Assembly (NCBI RefSeq): GCF_001485475.2
Contig: NZ_DF977003.1
Coordinates: 496,001 to 560,000 of the forward strand
DNA length: 64,000 bases
Source of the DNA: Tepidanaerobacter syntrophicus
GTDB taxonomy: Bacteria; Bacillota; Thermosediminibacteria; Thermosediminibacterales; Tepidanaerobacteraceae
Reading direction: 5' to 3'
Every line of letters starts with the position of its first letter. Within the stretch, counting starts at the first letter, position 1. Both the position numbers and the translations under genes were made by a program. Of the stretch, positions 9,030 through 17,396 are shown one piece after another. The notes beneath the pieces are model-generated. The model did not search any database. It saw only the letters and a list, made by a program, of their open reading frames with translations, and was not told the DNA's origin.

Positions 9030-10106
9030 TTAACTAAACCCCCTTTCCTTCAAACTGTATATAAATGCCAAAACTTCTGCAACTGCATTGTATAGCGACT
9101 CAGGTATCATGTCACCAACTTCAACAGTTTTATATAAAGTTCGGGCAAGCATTTTATTTTCTACAATAGGAATATCCTCTTTTATTGCTATCTGCTTAAT
9201 TTTTTCAGCAACCTTGTCAGCACCTTTAGCTAAAACAACAGGTGCGGGATTTGTAGAGGCATCATAACCTAATGCTACAGCATAGTGTGTAGGATTTGTA
9301 ATAACAACATCAGCCTTACCTACATTTTGCATCATTCTGCTTCGAGCCATTTGACGCTGTACCTGCCGAATTCGTGATTTTATCTGAGGATTCCCTTCCA
9401 CTTCTTTATATTCTTCCTTTAACTCCTGCTTTGACATCATTAAACTTGTTTCATATTCACGCCACTGGTAGAAATAATCAACTGCGGCTATTATTAAAAG
9501 AATAGCTGATGCCTTGATTCCAATTTCAAAAGCAATTCCTGCCGTCAAACTCAAAGTGTCTGTAAGCTGCATATCTAGCATAAGGGAAAAATAAGTCCTA
9601 TATTTGTTTATTACCGTATAAACTATATACGCTACACCAAGAATTTTTACAATTGACTTTACAAGCTCGAGTAAACCTCGCTTTGAAAATATTCGTTTAA
9701 AACCTTCTAAGGGATTTATTCTTTCAAGTTTTGGAGATAAAGGTTCGAAACTTATCACAAAACCTACTTGCATGTAATTTGCTATAATCCCAACTGCGCA
9801 TAAGCCTAGAGCAATAGGTGCAAGGCCTTTTGCTATAAAAATAATCACCTCGTAGAAAAAAGCTTTTATGGATTGGATGTTAAAGATATCTAAATTAATA
9901 ACGTCAGTCAAAATATATTCAAAAAAATCCATGGAATTTGTGATTAAGTTTTTCCCTGTGATTTTAATAAGTAAAAAACCGGTAAAAAGTAATAAAGCAG
10001 AATTCAATTCTCTACTAGAAAAAACCTGGCCTTTTTCCCGAGCCTTTTGACGCTTTCTCGGTGTGGCTTTCTCTGTTCTTTCTTCTGAAAATAATTGCAA
10101 ATTCAT
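9030..10106 (-). CDS. flhB: Flagellar export apparatus switch protein FlhB
   Basis: FlhB sets the substrate-specificity switch of the flagellar type III secretion system, changing export from rod/hook to filament proteins when the hook is complete. The protein begins with EERTEKATPRKRQKAREKGQ, typical of the family, followed by four predicted membrane helices and a cytoplasmic tail. The autocleavage motif NPTH is at residues 271-274, so the self-processing step should work. It overlaps fliR by four bases and abuts flhA. The specificity partner, the hook ruler FliK, is encoded in the same cluster. Confidence 0.96.
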   Translation of the reverse strand: MNLQLFSEERTEKATPRKRQKAREKGQVFSSRELNSALLLFTGFLLIKITGKNLITNSMDFFEYILTDVINLDIFNIQSIKAFFYEVIIFIAKGLAPIALGLCAVGIIANYMQVGFVISFEPLSPKLERINPLEGFKRIFSKRGLLELVKSIVKILGVAYIVYTVINKYRTYFSLMLDMQLTDTLSLTAGIAFEIGIKASAILLIIAAVDYFYQWREYETSLMMSKQELKEEYKEVEGNPQIKSRIRQVQRQMARSRMMQNVGKADVVITNPTHYAVALGYDASTNPAPVVLAKGADKVAEKIKQIAIKEDIPIVENKMLARTLYKTVEVGDMIPESLYNAVAEVLAFIYSLKERGFS

Positions 10107-10879
10107 GGCCTTACCTGCATTTCCATTACAACCATCAAGATTTTTCTATAAACTTCATCATACATAGAGCCTAAAACCACAATAAACATCGGGAAAATTA
10201 TAATCATTCCTATCATTCCTATTGCTATCTTTAAAGGAAGACCTAGTATAAATACGTTCATCTGCGGAACAGTCCGCGCAATTATTCCAAGGGAAAGATC
10301 TGTCAGAAAAACAATTGCGGCAATCGGCAGTGCTATCTTCACACCAAGTGCAAACATATCACCAAACCCTGTAATCATAATATTGAGTAATCCCTTGCTG
10401 TATGTAGCTGTCCCTAAAGGTATCAATTCATAGCTCCTAATAACTGCTGTAATCAGCATATGGTGTCCGTCAAAAGTTAAAAACATTAAAAGAGCTAAAA
10501 TATAGTAATAATTCCCCATAAGCGGAATTTGTGTGTTGCTTTGAGGATCTAAAACATTTACCATTCCAAAACCCATCTCAAAATCTATAATTCCCCCAGC
10601 AAGATACAGTGCAGAAAATACTAAAAAGACAGCATATCCCATCGAGATTCCTGTTGCAAATTCTTTTAAAACACATGAAGCGATATCCCAAAAATTCATG
10701 GCCAGATTAGGGGCAGAAATAAAAGGGTATACTATAAAAGAAATCAGTGCCGCAAGTCCTATTTTGGCTTGAGCCGGAATTTCTCGCCTACCAAAAACGG
10801 GAGTAAGCATAAAAAAGCTAGAACATCTAAATAAAATTAAAAGATATTTGATTATAGCAATTTCGTTTTCTGTACTCAT
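10103..10879 (-). CDS. fliR: Flagellar export gate protein FliR
   Basis: FliR is an integral membrane subunit of the FliPQR export gate. The 258-residue product is almost entirely hydrophobic, with about six predicted membrane segments and the family patterns REIPAQAKIGLA near the N-terminus and IGMIGMIIIFPMF near the C-terminus. Position between fliQ and flhB is the standard one. Its stop overlaps the flhB start (ATGA). Confidence 0.94.
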   Translation of the reverse strand: MSTENEIAIIKYLLILFRCSSFFMLTPVFGRREIPAQAKIGLAALISFIVYPFISAPNLAMNFWDIASCVLKEFATGISMGYAVFLVFSALYLAGGIIDFEMGFGMVNVLDPQSNTQIPLMGNYYYILALLMFLTFDGHHMLITAVIRSYELIPLGTATYSKGLLNIMITGFGDMFALGVKIALPIAAIVFLTDLSLGIIARTVPQMNVFILGLPLKIAIGMIGMIIIFPMFIVVLGSMYDEVYRKILMVVMEMQVRP

Positions 10880-10906
10880 ATTATCTGCCTAATGACTATA
10901 GAATTA

Positions 10907-11176
10907 TTAATAAATAAAATTTGGGATGCTCGAAAAAAGATTGTATGTAAATTGCGTTATAATATTTAGCATCCATGGACCGAATATAACCATAGAGACC
11001 ATTACCGCTATGATTTTCGGGACAAACGTTAATGTTTGTTCTTGAATTTGAGTTGTGGCTTGAAAAATACTGATAATAACACCTACTACCATACTTAACA
11101 CCAGCGCAGGTGCTGAGACCAGTAAAGCTACTGATAGGGCTTCTTTTGCAATATATATCACCGTTTCTTGAGTCAT
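10907..11176 (-). CDS. fliQ: Flagellar export gate protein FliQ
   Basis: Small membrane subunit of the FliPQR secretion gate. The 89-residue protein has two predicted membrane hairpins with the conserved linker between them (ISIFQATTQIQEQTLTFVPK), which is diagnostic of FliQ/SctS. Length is normal. It lies between fliP and fliR with short gaps, so the gate genes are consecutive in the order P-Q-R. Confidence 0.95.
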   Translation of the reverse strand: MTQETVIYIAKEALSVALLVSAPALVLSMVVGVIISIFQATTQIQEQTLTFVPKIIAVMVSMVIFGPWMLNIITQFTYNLFSSIPNFIY

Positions 11177-11202
11177 TTTGCCCTCACGTCCTTTTAAGTT
11201 TT

Positions 11203-11988
11203 TTAATGAAAACCTGTAAGTAACGAATTAATCACCAGATTCCAACCGTCCACCATTACAAAAAGCAGTATTTTAAACGGTAAAGATATCATTATTGGAG
11301 GCAGCATCAGCATACCCATTGACATAAGTGTGCTTGATACTATCATATCTATAACTAAAAACGGTATGAATATTATAAAACCCATCTGGAAAGCGGTTTT
11401 TAGCTCGCTTATTACAAAAGCCGGAATCAAGACATATGTAGGTATATCGTCAAGTGTTTTTAGAGGCTGTTCCAATTTAGCATAATGGACAAATAAAGCC
11501 AAATCTTTTTCTCTAGTTTGCCGGAACATAAAATTTCGTAAGGGAACCTGAGCTTTCTCTAAGGCCTCTTGCGTATTTATTTCTTGTCTAAGATACGGCT
11601 GCAATGCATTGTTATTTATATCAGTCCAGACAGGAGCCATTATAAAAACAGTAATAAATAATGCAAGACCTATCAAAACTTGAGTTGGTGGAACTTGCTG
11701 AACTCCTAAGCCATTCCTTACAAATGAAAGCACTATAATTGTGCGGGTAAATGATGTCAATAATATTAATATAGAAGGTGCAAGGGACAATATTGTCAAA
11801 ATCAAAATTATTTGCAGTGTCATTGCAGTTTCGTTTGCGGTTTCAGCAGGCTTAATAAAAGGAAATGCCGGTATAGGAATAGGAATTTCTTCCGGAGCCG
11901 GAGCAGCATATACAACTTTTTGGCCGACTATAAAGAATAACAGCATTGCAGATGTTATCAAAAATATGTAACGTTTAAGATTTTTCAC
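11203..11988 (-). CDS. fliP: Flagellar export gate protein FliP
   Basis: Core subunit of the flagellar protein-export channel. The 261-residue protein has an N-terminal signal peptide (MKNLKRYIFLITSAMLLFF..., likely cleaved near VYAAPA) and four further hydrophobic segments. The FliP/SctR signatures are present: VRNGLGVQQVPPTQVLIGLALF and GMLMLPPIMISLPFKILLF (each read in part). It overlaps the end of fliO by 14 bases, consistent with coupled synthesis of FliO, the assembly factor for FliP. Confidence 0.95.
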   Translation of the reverse strand: MKNLKRYIFLITSAMLLFFIVGQKVVYAAPAPEEIPIPIPAFPFIKPAETANETAMTLQIILILTILSLAPSILILLTSFTRTIIVLSFVRNGLGVQQVPPTQVLIGLALFITVFIMAPVWTDINNNALQPYLRQEINTQEALEKAQVPLRNFMFRQTREKDLALFVHYAKLEQPLKTLDDIPTYVLIPAFVISELKTAFQMGFIIFIPFLVIDMIVSSTLMSMGMLMLPPIMISLPFKILLFVMVDGWNLVINSLLTGFH

Positions 11989-12529
11989 TTTTTTTCACCG
12001 TACTTGTCTTTGTTGAGCCGCTTTTTAGCTTTTTTAAATAAGAATTCAAATGATCAGAAAAAATTTTATCATGAGTATCCTTATTTGACTCGGCAGCTTT
12101 TATGAGCTCCTCTTCATTTTCTCCAAGTCTTTCAATTAAAGTTATATTTTCTTTAGTCACACCTAGTATAAACATTCCCTCTGGAGTTTTTACAATGTAC
12201 AGCCCCTTGTCGCTTCCGAAAAATAAACTATCAACTACTTCCATATACTTGCTTTTTATATTTACCTTAACTTGATGCTTTCCCACCCACTTAACAGTAA
12301 AATAAGCCATGAAAGATACAATTATAAAGAATAAGAAATAAACTAAAAGCGTGGTAATACCCTTAAAACTACTATAACCTTGATTGGTCCCATTTCCATT
12401 TATATTAGGAGTATCAAAGTCATAATTTTTAAGATTATCAATGTTTATTGAGTCACCATAGCTATAAGTAGCCGGCAACGCCATAAACAAGATAAAAAAT
12501 ACTATAATGCAAACTGTATATCTTTTCAT
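11975..12529 (-). CDS. fliO: Flagellar biosynthesis protein FliO (FliZ-type)
   Basis: FliO assists assembly of the FliP ring. This 184-residue protein has an N-terminal signal peptide, a short external segment with Asn/Gly, one membrane helix at about 58-80 (TTLLVYFLFFIIVSFMAYF), and a cytoplasmic region with the FliO-like core (VKWVGKHQ..., MEVVDSLFFGSDKGLYIVK). The C-terminus is lysine-rich. Sequence conservation in this family is weak, so the call rests on topology, this core motif and its place just before fliP. Confidence 0.85.
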   Translation of the reverse strand: MKRYTVCIIVFFILFMALPATYSYGDSINIDNLKNYDFDTPNINGNGTNQGYSSFKGITTLLVYFLFFIIVSFMAYFTVKWVGKHQVKVNIKSKYMEVVDSLFFGSDKGLYIVKTPEGMFILGVTKENITLIERLGENEEELIKAAESNKDTHDKIFSDHLNSYLKKLKSGSTKTSTVKKSEKS

Positions 12530-12547
12530 ATAAGAACCTTCTTCAGT

Positions 12548-12907
12548 TTAACTTAAGGCCTTCTTTACTGCTTCAATGACTCTTTCCGGTTGAAAAGGTT
12601 TTACCACAAAATCTCTGGCTCCGGCCTGAATAGCATCTATTACCATGGCTTGCTGGCCCATTGCTGAGCACATTATGATTTTTGCCGAAGGGTCAATTGC
12701 CTTTATTTTTTTAACAGCTTCAATTCCATCCATTTCCGGCATTGCGATATCCATTATTACAAGATCTGGCTTTAATTCATTGTACGCCTGAACTGCTACC
12801 GCTCCATTTTCTGCTTCTCCTGAAACTTGATAACCGTTTTTAGTCAATATATCTTTAATCATCATTCTCATAAAAGCGGCATCGTCTACTATTAATATTC
12901 CTCCCAT
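12548..12907 (-). CDS. cheY: Chemotaxis response regulator CheY
   Basis: Single-domain response regulator that, when phosphorylated by CheA, binds the flagellar switch. I place the start at the ATG of 12907, 9 bases after AGGAGG; this gives a 119-residue protein beginning MGGILIVDDAAF. Two upstream Met codons lie in or against the ribosome site. The acidic pair is D8/D9, the phosphorylation site D53 (VIMDIAMPEMDG), the switch Ser81 and the conserved K103 (VVKPF). It follows fliY, which encodes a CheY-P phosphatase, as in the B. subtilis cluster. Confidence 0.95.
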   Translation of the reverse strand: MGGILIVDDAAFMRMMIKDILTKNGYQVSGEAENGAVAVQAYNELKPDLVIMDIAMPEMDGIEAVKKIKAIDPSAKIIMCSAMGQQAMVIDAIQAGARDFVVKPFQPERVIEAVKKALS

Positions 12908-12923
12908 GAAACTCATCCTCCTG

Positions 12924-14087
12924 TTACTGTAAACTTTTAACCCTGTCAACAGAATTAATTATTTCCGTTATTCGAACTCCGAAGTTTTCGTCTATTACTA
13001 CAACTTCACCTTTGGCTATTAGTTTGCCATTAACTAAAATGTCGGCAGGCTCTCCTGCCATTTTGTCCAGTTCTATTATTGTTCCTGAAGAAATTTCCAG
13101 AATCTCTTTTACCGTTTTTTCTGTCCTGCCTAATTCGACAGTGACCTCTAACGGGACGTCCAATATTAAATCCAGGCTTGATGGTGGGCTAAACACTGCT
13201 TCCTCTTGAAGCGGATGAAATTCTACAGGTTTAACTGTGACATTTTGATTTTGCGTGTTAGCCGAGTGCTCCTCTGCTTTTGATTTTTGCGGTACCTCCT
13301 GCTTTATTGGCCTATTTGGCTGAGGTTCTTTTTTAGGCGGTTCATTATTATAGGTGCTATTTGCCGTAAGATCTGTATCAGTATCTTCGCCACTTGCAGG
13401 GCTTTCCTCAGGCGCAGTTTCTCCCATCGAAAGCGAATAAAGCTCTGCGGCAAGCCTTTTTGCAAAGGTTATGGGCATAAGCTGCATTATTTCGCTTTTT
13501 AGAAAATCGCCAACTTCCATTGTAAAGGATATATCTACTATATCTTCATTTTCATCAAAATACCCTTTCAAAGAATCTGCCGCTAAATCTACTCTAGTTA
13601 AAGTAGGCGGCGAAATACTTATGTCCTTTTTAAGCATTATTGACAAAGAAGTGGCAGCAGATCCCATCATCTGATTCATGGCTTCTCCAACGGCGCTCAT
13701 TCTTATATCATCAAGTTCCAAATCGTCGACGTTTCGCCCATCTCCGCCCATCATAAGATCAGCTATAATTTTGGCATCTTCTTCTTTCATTATCATCAAG
13801 GTACTTCCGTTTATGCCCTTAGTATATGAAACTTCAACACTTATAAATGGGATGGGATATGCCTCTTTTAGTTTTTTAATAGTTGTTATCGATACTTTCG
13901 GAGTTGTGATGACAACTTTATTCTTAAGCAAAGAATAAAGTGTGGTGGCAGATGTTCCTATTGATATATTTCCTATTTCTCCTAGCGCATCTATTTCTTC
14001 TTTTGTAATCTGGATATTTTTATCTGCACCATTCGGATCATTGATAAGCTCTTTAATCTCTTCCGGCGACAGGAAGTGATCATTCAT
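12924..14087 (-). CDS. fliY: Flagellar switch protein / CheY-P phosphatase FliY
   Basis: FliY combines a CheC-like phosphatase region and a FliN-like switch domain. The 387-residue protein has an N-terminal motif related to the FliM CheY-binding peptide (LSPEEIKELIND). Two CheC-type sites follow (LGEIGNISIGTSATTLYSLL and MSAVGEAMNQMMGSAATSLS). Next comes a polar, Pro/Glu/Gln-rich linker at about 225-300. The C-terminal FliN domain reads LDVPLEVTVELGRTEKTVKE and closes with GVRITEI. The linker looks low-complexity and probably disordered. It overlaps fliM by eight bases. Confidence 0.94.
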   Translation of the reverse strand: MNDHFLSPEEIKELINDPNGADKNIQITKEEIDALGEIGNISIGTSATTLYSLLKNKVVITTPKVSITTIKKLKEAYPIPFISVEVSYTKGINGSTLMIMKEEDAKIIADLMMGGDGRNVDDLELDDIRMSAVGEAMNQMMGSAATSLSIMLKKDISISPPTLTRVDLAADSLKGYFDENEDIVDISFTMEVGDFLKSEIMQLMPITFAKRLAAELYSLSMGETAPEESPASGEDTDTDLTANSTYNNEPPKKEPQPNRPIKQEVPQKSKAEEHSANTQNQNVTVKPVEFHPLQEEAVFSPPSSLDLILDVPLEVTVELGRTEKTVKEILEISSGTIIELDKMAGEPADILVNGKLIAKGEVVVIDENFGVRITEIINSVDRVKSLQ

Positions 14088-15072
14088 AAGATCCCTCCTT
14101 TTCGTAATAAATTTTTTGAACTTTTACAGCCATTTTGTTGCGATGTATACCTACGGAGCCTGAAAATTTTAATTTATCCCTTATGCGAACATCTACCCCA
14201 TCCTTTATATCTCTGTTTAGCCTTATTACATCCCCAACGGAAAGGCCAAGAAACTCCCCTATTGTTATACTTGCTCGACCAAGCTCAACTCTCAATTGTA
14301 TTTTAGTATCATGGACCTTATCAATAATTACTTCTTTTGCACTACTCGATTGCTCTTGACCGGTTGTGGCCAACCAAATTCTTGTTGACAGCTTAGGCAT
14401 TATAGGCTCTAAGACTATATGAGGTATACAAATGTTTATCATACCTTCAGTTTTTCCGATTTTTGCATTAAAAGTTATTAGGGCTACTGCCTCGTTAGGG
14501 GAAACAAGTTGAACAAATTGAGAATTTGTTTCAAGTTTTTCCATTTTGGTTTGAATATTTTCTATGTCCTTCCATGCCTCATTTAGTATACTTGTCATTT
14601 TTGTAAAAATCTTTTCTATAATAGTTGTTTCAATTTCTGTAGGTTCCCGCAACTTGCCGCTATAATCCCCCGGTCCTCCTAGTAATCTATCAATTATTGA
14701 AAATGCAATAGATGGATTTATTTCCATTATTGCCGCACCCTTTAGCGGAGAAAAATCTACAACAGATATCAAAGAAGGATTCGGGAGAGAAGATATAAAT
14801 TCGTTATATGTCATTTGCTCGACAAAAAATACATTTATTTGAACAAAAGTCCGCAATTGAGCAGATAAATAAGTAGTTAAAAGGCGAGCAAAATTTTCAT
14901 GTATCATGCTGAGGGTATTCAGTTGTTCTTTAGAAAATTTATTCGGACGTTTAAAATCATATGGTTTTACTTTTTTTTCAGATTCTTTTTTTATTTCCTC
15001 AGCTTTGACTTCCCCTGTCGACAGAGCGGCTAGAAGAGCATCTATCTCATTTTGTGAAAGTATATCTGACAA
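14080..15072 (-). CDS. fliM: Flagellar motor switch protein FliM
   Basis: FliM forms the middle of the C-ring, binds CheY-P and helps reverse rotation. The 330-residue protein starts with the CheY-P-binding peptide LSQNEIDALLAAL, followed by a CheC-like middle domain (starting ARLLTTYLSAQLRTFVQI) and a C-terminal FliN-like domain (VELGRASITIGEFLGLSVGDV). Length is normal. It lies between fliL and fliY and overlaps fliY slightly. Confidence 0.96.
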   Translation of the reverse strand: MSDILSQNEIDALLAALSTGEVKAEEIKKESEKKVKPYDFKRPNKFSKEQLNTLSMIHENFARLLTTYLSAQLRTFVQINVFFVEQMTYNEFISSLPNPSLISVVDFSPLKGAAIMEINPSIAFSIIDRLLGGPGDYSGKLREPTEIETTIIEKIFTKMTSILNEAWKDIENIQTKMEKLETNSQFVQLVSPNEAVALITFNAKIGKTEGMINICIPHIVLEPIMPKLSTRIWLATTGQEQSSSAKEVIIDKVHDTKIQLRVELGRASITIGEFLGLSVGDVIRLNRDIKDGVDVRIRDKLKFSGSVGIHRNKMAVKVQKIYYEKEGSYE

Positions 15073-15090
15073 AACTTACCGCCTCCGTCT

Positions 15091-15570
15091 TTAGTTTACT
15101 ATGATACTGGTAAAATAAACCTCTACGATACTTCCTTCGCCAAGAATCTGGTTCAATGAGCTTTTTATTTCTTTTCTCAGGTCTTCCATGCCATTACTGT
15201 CTTTCACTGAATCATAAGTTTTCGACCTTAGTATACTGAATATCCTATCTCTTATTTCACTGTCTTTTTGTGTAACTTGTTCTTGCACTTCTTTGCTTTC
15301 TAATAAATAGACTAATGAAAGTTTTATATATCCCTTATCAGATAAATTAGTAAGAAATTCTCCCGCATCATAAGTAACATAACTTTTTGCAGATTTTTCC
15401 GAAGAACCATTTGCGTTATCTGAACTTCGACCTACTGTATTTGTTGCAACAAAGTATGCTATACCGGTTGTAAGGGCCAATAATACTATAGCTATAAATA
15501 TAATAATTAACAAGTTGCTGAACTTACCCTTTTTAGGGTTAGTATTTGCATTTTCATTTTGGGCTGCCAA
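15091..15570 (-). CDS. fliL: Flagellar basal-body protein FliL
   Basis: FliL is a single-pass inner-membrane protein around the stator that improves torque. The 159-residue protein has a short basic cytoplasmic head, one membrane helix at about 19-43 (LLIIIFIAIVLLALTTGIAYF), and an external domain with the family pattern GEFLTNLSDKGYIKLSLVYLL and C-terminal RKEIKSSLNQIL. It sits between motB and fliM, the common clostridial arrangement. Confidence 0.92.
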   Translation of the reverse strand: MAAQNENANTNPKKGKFSNLLIIIFIAIVLLALTTGIAYFVATNTVGRSSDNANGSSEKSAKSYVTYDAGEFLTNLSDKGYIKLSLVYLLESKEVQEQVTQKDSEIRDRIFSILRSKTYDSVKDSNGMEDLRKEIKSSLNQILGEGSIVEVYFTSIIVN

Positions 15571-15587
15571 GTTTGTATTGTCCTCCT

Positions 15588-16340
15588 TTATCTAGGCTCT
15601 TGTGCTTCTGATGTTGATTTTAAAATTATAATATCAACGCGCCTGTTTAAGGCCCTGTTTCTTTCGGAATCATTAGGTGCTATCGGTCTGTATTCACTAT
15701 ATCCGGCTGCTGATATGATATAAGGCGACATATTGTGCCGCTCTATAAGGTATTTTACCACATTCACCGCTCTAGCAGTTGATAATTCCCAGTTTGACGG
15801 AAATTCTTTTGTATGTATGGGAAGATTATCTGTATGACCTTCTATTCTTATTTGCCTATGGCTTTCAATAAGAATAGGTGCAAGCTTATCTAGTATCTTT
15901 TTTGCATCGTCTTTTATTTCTGCTTTTCCTGAATCAAACAGCACTCCTTCCACAAATCTTACTACCAACCCTCTTTCGTCTAAACTTAAATGCACGCCGC
16001 CGATGTCGCCTTCATCTATTACTTTTTGTATCTTCGACTCCAGCTGCTCGAATTCTCGCTGTTCCTCAGCAGAAATCAAGAATTCGCCGCTATTGCCGGC
16101 CTCCGTAAACTCTCCACCCATAATAGCAGAACCGCCATCTAATATGCCTAAAGAGCCTTGAAGAGATGTCATTGCAGAGCTGAATTTTCCGCTGTCTAAA
16201 TTCGAAAGAGAAAAAAGTAAAACAAAAAATAAAAGAATTTGAGTTACAAGATCTCCGTAAGTTGTCATCCAGGCAGGAGAACCCCCGCCTTGCTTTTCGT
16301 TATTATTATTTCGCCGTCTGCTGCCAGGCAACGTCTTCAC
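15588..16340 (-). CDS. motB: Flagellar stator protein MotB
   Basis: MotB anchors the stator to peptidoglycan and carries the proton- or ion-binding aspartate. The 250-residue protein has a basic, Asn-rich N-terminus, then PAWMTTYGDLVTQILLFFV with the essential Asp at residue 30. The C-terminal OmpA-like domain follows (EGHTDNLPI, SNWELSTARAVNVVKYL, NRALNRRVDI). Start is uncertain: GTG at 16340 or TTG at 16331. Either overlaps the motA 3' end, by 35 or 26 bases, so translation is probably coupled. The ion used (H+ or Na+) cannot be decided safely from sequence alone. Confidence 0.95.
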   Translation of the reverse strand: MKTLPGSRRRNNNNEKQGGGSPAWMTTYGDLVTQILLFFVLLFSLSNLDSGKFSSAMTSLQGSLGILDGGSAIMGGEFTEAGNSGEFLISAEEQREFEQLESKIQKVIDEGDIGGVHLSLDERGLVVRFVEGVLFDSGKAEIKDDAKKILDKLAPILIESHRQIRIEGHTDNLPIHTKEFPSNWELSTARAVNVVKYLIERHNMSPYIISAAGYSEYRPIAPNDSERNRALNRRVDIIILKSTSEAQEPR

Positions 16341-17121
16341 CGCTTTCAGTATTTTTATTAGAACCCATACGTTTTCGATTGTCTGGAGCTAAGAACGCTT
16401 TGAGTTTTTCTTCAATGATCCTTGGATTTTCGCCGGCCTGTATGGAAAGTATCCCTTCTATCATCACTTCTTTAACCAATATTTCTTCGCGACTTCTTAC
16501 TTTGAGTTTTCCTGCCATAGGAATGAAAAACATATTAGCAATCAGCGCACCGTAAAATGTAGTAATAAGGGCTACCGCCATCCCCGGACCTATTAATTCA
16601 GGTTTATCAAGATTTTTTAACATATTTATAAGTCCTATTATAGTTCCTATAAGTCCAAAAGCCGGAGCCAAGGTACCCATCGTTTCAAGTATGCCTTGGC
16701 CTTCGCTGTGGCGTTCCTCTAAAAAAGCAAGCTCAGTCTCCATTATATTTTTTACAAGTTCAGGATCTGTACCGTCTACAATAAGGAGTATCCCTTTTTT
16801 CATAAAATCATCTTTAAGCTGATATGCGGCATCTTCTAGGGCTAGTAATCCCTCTCTTCTAGCAGTTTCGGCAAGTCCTATTATTGTGTGTATTACATCC
16901 CCTGCCTCAATGGGTTTTTCAGTAAAGACGATTTTAATTATTTTCATTAAGCTAGTAAGTTTTGACAGCGGATAATTAATAAGAGTTGCTGCAATAACGC
17001 CGCCAAAAACTATCATAGCTGAGGGAATATCAATAAATGCAGACAGGGTACCGCCTGTGAAAATCGCCCAGGTCATTAGCGCAATGCCGCTGATGATACC
17101 TATAATTGTAGCTAAATCCAT
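16306..17121 (-). CDS. motA: Flagellar stator protein MotA
   Basis: MotA is the torque-generating stator subunit around MotB. The 271-residue protein has four predicted membrane helices, two near the N-terminus and two at about 150-200. The family signature is GQGILETMGTLAPAFGLIGT. The cytoplasmic loop between helices 2 and 3 holds the charged residues that touch FliG. The C-terminus is acidic/polar. The gene lies inside the flagellar operon and not as a separate motAB unit as in B. subtilis. Confidence 0.95.
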   Translation of the reverse strand: MDLATIIGIISGIALMTWAIFTGGTLSAFIDIPSAMIVFGGVIAATLINYPLSKLTSLMKIIKIVFTEKPIEAGDVIHTIIGLAETARREGLLALEDAAYQLKDDFMKKGILLIVDGTDPELVKNIMETELAFLEERHSEGQGILETMGTLAPAFGLIGTIIGLINMLKNLDKPELIGPGMAVALITTFYGALIANMFFIPMAGKLKVRSREEILVKEVMIEGILSIQAGENPRIIEEKLKAFLAPDNRKRMGSNKNTESGEDVAWQQTAK

Positions 17122-17150
17122 TTTTGCCAGTCCCTTCGAAATTGCAAGTT

Positions 17151-17336
17151 TTACTTTAGAAAAATTCGTCTTTTATATTCTATTACTTTATCAATAATTT
17201 CATCTTTGTTTTCCAATACTACAAGCTTTTTATCGGTTGTTAGCGTTATAACGGTGTCGGGAGTTGATTCTATAATTTCAATTAGTTCGGCGTTTAAAAA
17301 AAATTTTGTGCCATTTAATCTGGTAAGTTCTATCAT
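17151..17336 (-). CDS. flbD: FlbD/SwrD family small flagellar protein
   Basis: FlbD (SwrD in B. subtilis) raises motor torque, probably by acting on stators. The 61-residue protein matches the family throughout: MIELTRLNGTKFFLNAELIE at the N-terminus followed by IESTPDTVITLTTDKKLVVLE. It sits directly before motA with a 29-base gap, fitting a role in stator function. The start follows an AGAGGTG site that lies just downstream of a strong hairpin (17354-17380). Confidence 0.93.
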   Translation of the reverse strand: MIELTRLNGTKFFLNAELIEIIESTPDTVITLTTDKKLVVLENKDEIIDKVIEYKRRIFLK

Positions 17337-17353
17337 GTTTTGACACCTCTATC

Positions 17354-17380
17354 CCGGGCTTAGCATTTTGCTAAGCCCGG
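17354..17380 (-). other. Strong 12-bp RNA hairpin between flgE and flbD
   Basis: A perfect inverted repeat: arms CCGGGCTTAGCA and its complement, 12 base pairs, with a three-base loop. It lies between the flgE stop and the flbD ribosome site. On the coding (minus) strand the stem is followed by GATAGAGGTG and has no T-run, so a standard intrinsic terminator is unlikely. It may stabilise the 3' end of the flgE message, mark a processing site, or reduce read-through into flbD-motAB. Confidence 0.75.
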
Positions 17381-17396
17381 TTAATAAAAGATTATC

